DNA from: Entamoeba histolytica HM-1:IMSS
Taxonomy: Eukaryota > Evosea > Mastigamoebida > Endamoebidae
Assembly (NCBI RefSeq): GCF_000208925.1
Contig: NW_001914896.1
Coordinates: forward strand, 1 to 58,510
DNA length: 58,510 nt
Direction of reading: 5' to 3'
The notes beneath the pieces are model-generated. The model saw nothing but the letters and a program-made list of their open reading frames with translations. It was not told the origin of the DNA and ran no database searches. Below are positions 55,319 through 58,510 of this stretch, in pieces (within the stretch, counting starts at the first letter, position 1; each line of letters starts with the position of its first letter). Both the position numbers and the translations under genes were made by a program.

Positions 55319-55482
55319 AAGTTTTTTTTTTAAAAAAAAGATAAAACTCATATTTTTTTACAATTAACTAACCTCAATAATATAAAATTACTTTAATAAC
55401 ACTCCGTTTTTATTTTTTTTTAAGTAAAAAGTAACAAAATATATGAAAATTCATTAAAAACAATAGTCGATTATTTATTAAT

Positions 55483-55893
55483 TTATTTCAAAATAATATT
55501 ATTTCTACAATTTTCACATTCACTGAGAATATCTGCAATTTGATCATTTTCTTTTTGTAGTTCACTAGTTTTACGTTTCATCAAAGCAATTTCTTTTTCC
55601 ATAGTGAGAATTTCTTCTTTCTTTTTAATACGACATTTCCGTAAACTTTCTTGAGCTTTGATTTTTCTCTCTACACCTTTTAATATATTCCTTTCTTCTT
55701 CAGTTAATTGTCTAAATTGTTTAATTTTTCGTTGGTACTCATTAAATTCATCTCTATGCATCGTTTTTAGAATATTTATTTCCAAAAGATTGTGTAAATT
55801 AGTTTTAATCGGTTTACCATTACATACTATAATAGAATTTCCAGATTTTTCTTCTCCCTGATGTATGTTGAATGGATTATATGCACTGTCCAT
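55483..55893 (-). CDS. bZIP-like transcription factor, 136 aa
   Basis: The C-terminal half has a basic stretch (GVERKIKAQESLRKCRIKKKEE, about 73-94) followed by a leucine-zipper-like helix (hydrophobic heptads I95, M98, I102, M105, L112, I119 and I122). This is the bZIP plan for paired DNA-binding helices. The KCR at 86-88 is typical of the basic region, but the near-invariant Asn eight residues before this Arg is Ala80, so DNA contact may differ from usual. The N-terminal 60 residues have no known domain. The protein is short. bZIP factors are few in Entamoeba. Upstream the two divergent genes share a 446-bp region with the thioredoxin gene. Confidence 0.75.
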   Translation of the reverse strand: MDSAYNPFNIHQGEEKSGNSIIVCNGKPIKTNLHNLLEINILKTMHRDEFNEYQRKIKQFRQLTEEERNILKGVERKIKAQESLRKCRIKKKEEILTMEKEIALMKRKTSELQKENDQIADILSECENCRNNIILK

Positions 55894-56339
55894 TGCAATT
55901 TCTAAGTGTAACCAGGTAGTTCTTTCCTTTTTGTTTGAATTTCATGGCGTCATATAGTTAAGAATATAAAGAATATTCTATTTATTCTTTTTCTTCTATT
56001 AATTTCTAGTTTTACTGATGACGCAACGAAAAAAATTTTATTTATGTTTTAGATAAAAACAATTTTTATTTTAAAAAATGTTATTTATATCATATTTTAC
56101 AAAAATACACAAAATTCAGAAAATATTGAAAAACAAAAAAGTTAAATCATAGAAATATTTATAGAAGAATTAAAAAAGAGAATAAGAAAGTGAGAATAAA
56201 AAGAACGTCTGGACAAAAAAAAAGAAAACTAGAGAAGTTAACAAATGGACCAAAAGTATTTGTGAACACGTAAAATACTTCATTAAACTCTATTTAATAA
56301 TAAATTTCAATCTTTAAATCCATTCAATTAATCATCATT
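55894..56339. other. Divergent intergenic region, 446 bp
   Basis: Shared upstream region of the bZIP gene (-) and the thioredoxin gene (+). A- and T-rich tracts, no RNA gene seen. Confidence 0.5.
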
Positions 56340-56651
56340 ATGGCTGTACTTCATATTAACGCTCTTGATCAATTAACTGCTCTTCTTTCTACTGAAAAAG
56401 TTATTGTTATTGATTTCTTTGCTACATGGTGTGGTCCTTGTAGATCTATTAGTCCATATTTTGAAGAACTTGCTGGTCAATACAATAACATTAAATTTGT
56501 TAAAGTTGATGTAGACCAAGCTGAAGAAATTTGTGTTAATTATAAAGTTAGATCAATGCCAACATTTGTTCTTGTTAAAGATGGAATAGAACAAAAACGT
56601 TTCAGTGGAGCAGATAGAAATGCCTTAAAACAAATGGTTGAAACAGCATAA
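56340..56651 (+). CDS. TRX: Thioredoxin, 103 aa
   Basis: Classic single-domain thioredoxin, a disulfide reductant of the cytosol, recharged by thioredoxin reductase. Active-site W30-C31-G-P-C34, buried Asp25 before it (VIDFFATWCGPC) and the cis-proline P74 in MPTFVLVKDG are all present. The length is standard and there is no signal peptide, so it is probably cytosolic. In Entamoeba, which lacks glutathione metabolism, thioredoxins with peroxiredoxin are central to resisting oxygen and host oxidants. ATTCAATTAATC just before the ATG is initiator-like. Confidence 0.97.
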   Translation: MAVLHINALDQLTALLSTEKVIVIDFFATWCGPCRSISPYFEELAGQYNNIKFVKVDVDQAEEICVNYKVRSMPTFVLVKDGIEQKRFSGADRNALKQMVETA

Positions 56652-57482
56652 TCAAATTTTCAATTAGTTAATTTAAAAATTTATTATATTTTCTTTTTCT
56701 TTAATTAAAAAACAATATTTAATTATAATTTAAAAATAATTTTACAATTTAATATTATAATTAATTATAAAATTACTATATTTATTTTATTAATTAAATT
56801 CTTTTTTATTTATTGAAACTAATGAATTTAAAAATAAGAAATTTCTTATTATTATTATATTTATTTAACCCAAAATAAATATTTTTTATTTAAATATAAC
56901 AAATTAATTTAATTAAAATTTTCAATTAATTTTATTAAAGAAAATAAAGGTAATAACAATTTAAAATTAATTAAAGCATTAAATAACATTATTAAACTAT
57001 TAAATATTCTAGTTAATAATATAAATATCAGTTTATTCTTTTAAAGAAATAATCATTTGAAACATTAATATTGTTTTAAACTACTTATTCTTTTTTGATA
57101 TTATTTAGTGTAAATTCAATGTTAATGAATCAATGAAAATTTATTATTCACCAAATAAAATAAAATCACTTTTTGGTAAATACTTCTTTACAATATTAAA
57201 CTTATTATTTAAAATAATATTTTGTAATTTCTACATCTCTTTTTATTGAATAAATTTAAAATATTCATTTTGTTTCGATTAATACCTTTATTTAATTTTG
57301 GAATTTACAATTAAAATCAAATTTAAAGAATGAGAATAAAGTTCTAGAGAATACCTTTTTCATTTTAGTCATTTAAAATTAATTCTAGTGAAAGTGCTAA
57401 CTCTATTTTACATTGATATTAAATTAATTAAAGTTATTATTGTATTTAAGATTATTGTTTTAATAAGTCATTGAGTTTCTTA
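56652..57482. other. Intergenic, 831 bp, extremely AT-rich
   Basis: Made largely of TTAATT, AAATTA and TTTATT units, with hardly any G or C until about 57,280. I see no gene on either strand; convergent 3' ends of the thioredoxin gene and the gene beyond. Confidence 0.5.
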
Positions 57483-58493
57483 TTAGTGTGTATTTTCTAA
57501 AATAATAGAATGTCTTTTAATATTTACATCAATTTGAATGTTGTTATTTTCTATTTTGTCATCATCATTCTTCATTACTTTTTCTTCTTCTTCTTTGGCT
57601 ATTGAGTTTTGAGATAAATCTTTGAAACTAACATAATTCTTATTATTCCATAATATTATAAAATTGTTTAATGTTTTTCTAGAAAGATAAGTACCAATAA
57701 CATCATTACATATCCATTGATCAGGATTTGATGGTGTAATGTTTATCCTCTGTAAAATGTCATCTGAATATTCTTGAATCATTTTATTTGGATAGTCTCT
57801 TTGAATAAGTCTCATAATTTCTCCTTCAATAGTGCCAATAATTTCTTGTTTATTTCTATAACCAATAAATTCAATTTTATCAATACATTTAATTTTTATT
57901 TCTCTCATATTCCAATCAATTACTTTAATCCCAACCACATACTCTTCAATTTGAGTTTGTTCTGGAATATCATCATCAACAAAAATAACAACATCATTTT
58001 TAATTTGTTCAGTAGATTCTTGAGTATTAATTGAATATAAAAATTCACAAATATTTCTTCTTCTTTTTCCAATCCATTGATTATTTTTTCTTTTTTTCAT
58101 AATAACTTGAAGTATTGGTTCTTCAATTCTTAAATCTTCATTCTTTTGAATATATTGGCTAAATTCTTTTTCAACAACTCTACAATAAATTCGATTTCGA
58201 ATAAAAGAACTTTTAATACATTGAAGTTGTTGAAGAATAGATAAATCTTTTAATGTACAAACATCCCTTTTATCATTATCATTAAAAATAGTTCCTTTCC
58301 ATAAAATACTAATTGGATTATTTATTAAATTTCCTTGATACTCTGTCAAACATTTTCTTTTATAACTTCTTTCAGTTTTAAAAAATAAATGAATTTGTTG
58401 TTCATTATTAATTTTTTGACTTTCATTAATTGCTTTATTAAAATCAATAATTCCATCAAGTTCTTCATAATTTTCTCATTTAAAATAATACAT
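57483..58493 (-). CDS. Unknown protein, open over about 330 codons, with in-frame stop near the start
   Basis: Not recognised. On the minus strand the frame is open from 58475 to 57483. An ATG at 58493-58491 is in the same frame, but five codons later TGA (58478-58476) interrupts it: MYYFK, stop, ENYEELDGIIDFNK. The plain ORF from 58349 starts with TTG, not ATG. So either the gene is a recent pseudogene, the base is an assembly error, or an unseen upstream exon splices in. The protein is K/N/I/E-rich without signal peptide; helical stretches (KDLSILQQLQCIKSSF) and a patch NNQWIGKRRRN may be nuclear-type. It ends KRHSIILENTH. Truncated on the window side, so the 5' end is unresolved. Confidence 0.6.
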
Positions 58494-58510
58494 TTTTTTT
58501 GAATGATACA

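Noticed and set aside
1..58510. tRNA genes, rRNA genes or CRISPR arrays
   Set aside because: I looked for them and saw none. Entamoeba tRNAs are mostly in tandem arrays that are not present here; CRISPR would not be expected in a eukaryote.

Overview
This is nuclear DNA of an Entamoeba species of the E. histolytica/E. dispar type; the exact species cannot be fixed from the sequence alone. The evidence is a very AT-rich, gene-dense layout, short introns (52-96 nt) that begin GTTTGT and end TAG, an AAAAATTCA initiator just upstream of start codons, and the gene families present: LINEs with a restriction-like endonuclease, BspA-type leucine-rich repeats, FHA-kinases, a Rab ending in CC, and relics of a Cys-rich transmembrane kinase. 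Two runs of exactly 100 N (22951-23050 and 45137-45236) are scaffold gaps.

Layout. 1-2050: decayed LINE (+). 2190-2705: zinc-ribbon/LIM protein. 2926-8193 (-): giant type I surface protein. 8277-10467 (-): Pex1/Pex6-like AAA ATPase, one intron. 10655-10964: ribosomal protein S27 whose first exon is only the ATG. 11246-12875: Rap-GAP, one intron. 12964-13890: DHHC palmitoyltransferase. 14131-15597: termination factor eRF3. 15969-23851: a second giant S/T/I-rich surface protein broken by a gap. 23852-27381: 3.5 kb without genes, with a 2 kb pyrimidine-rich block. 27382-29046 (-): disordered acidic/lysine-rich protein. 29475-31244: BspA-like LRR protein. 32311-33376: VHS-GAT adaptor, one intron. 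33479-34090: Rab GTPase. 34382-35689: FHA-kinase. 35690-37300 (-): ruined transmembrane kinase. 37468-37989 (-): SNX3-like PX protein, one intron. 39276-40019: unknown protein. 41679-43136 (-): RING protein. 43690-44736 and 45707-46789: near-identical SANT-like genes flanking a gap. 47017-51239 (-): a LINE bounded by a 20-bp target-site duplication. 51637-53010: diacylglycerol-kinase-like protein that lacks the catalytic GGDGT loop. 53222-53974: small type I membrane protein. 54038-55318: second FHA-kinase. 55483-55893 (-): bZIP. 56340-56651: thioredoxin. 57483-58493 (-): unknown gene with an in-frame stop near its start.

There are no operons; genes are separate units with short intergenic gaps. 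Several fit one theme, membrane traffic and surface signalling: Rab, VHS-GAT adaptor, SNX3-like protein, Rap-GAP, DHHC enzyme, DGK-like protein and three surface proteins. Five genes only become complete when an intron is removed; reading plain ORFs would truncate or split them. The most interesting observations are the probable pseudo-diacylglycerol kinase, the peroxin-like AAA protein in a lineage thought to lack peroxisomes, the two giant surface proteins sharing a Cys-Pro-Cys motif, and the perfect 1.5-kb repeat next to an assembly gap. I did not find a clearly novel multi-gene system.
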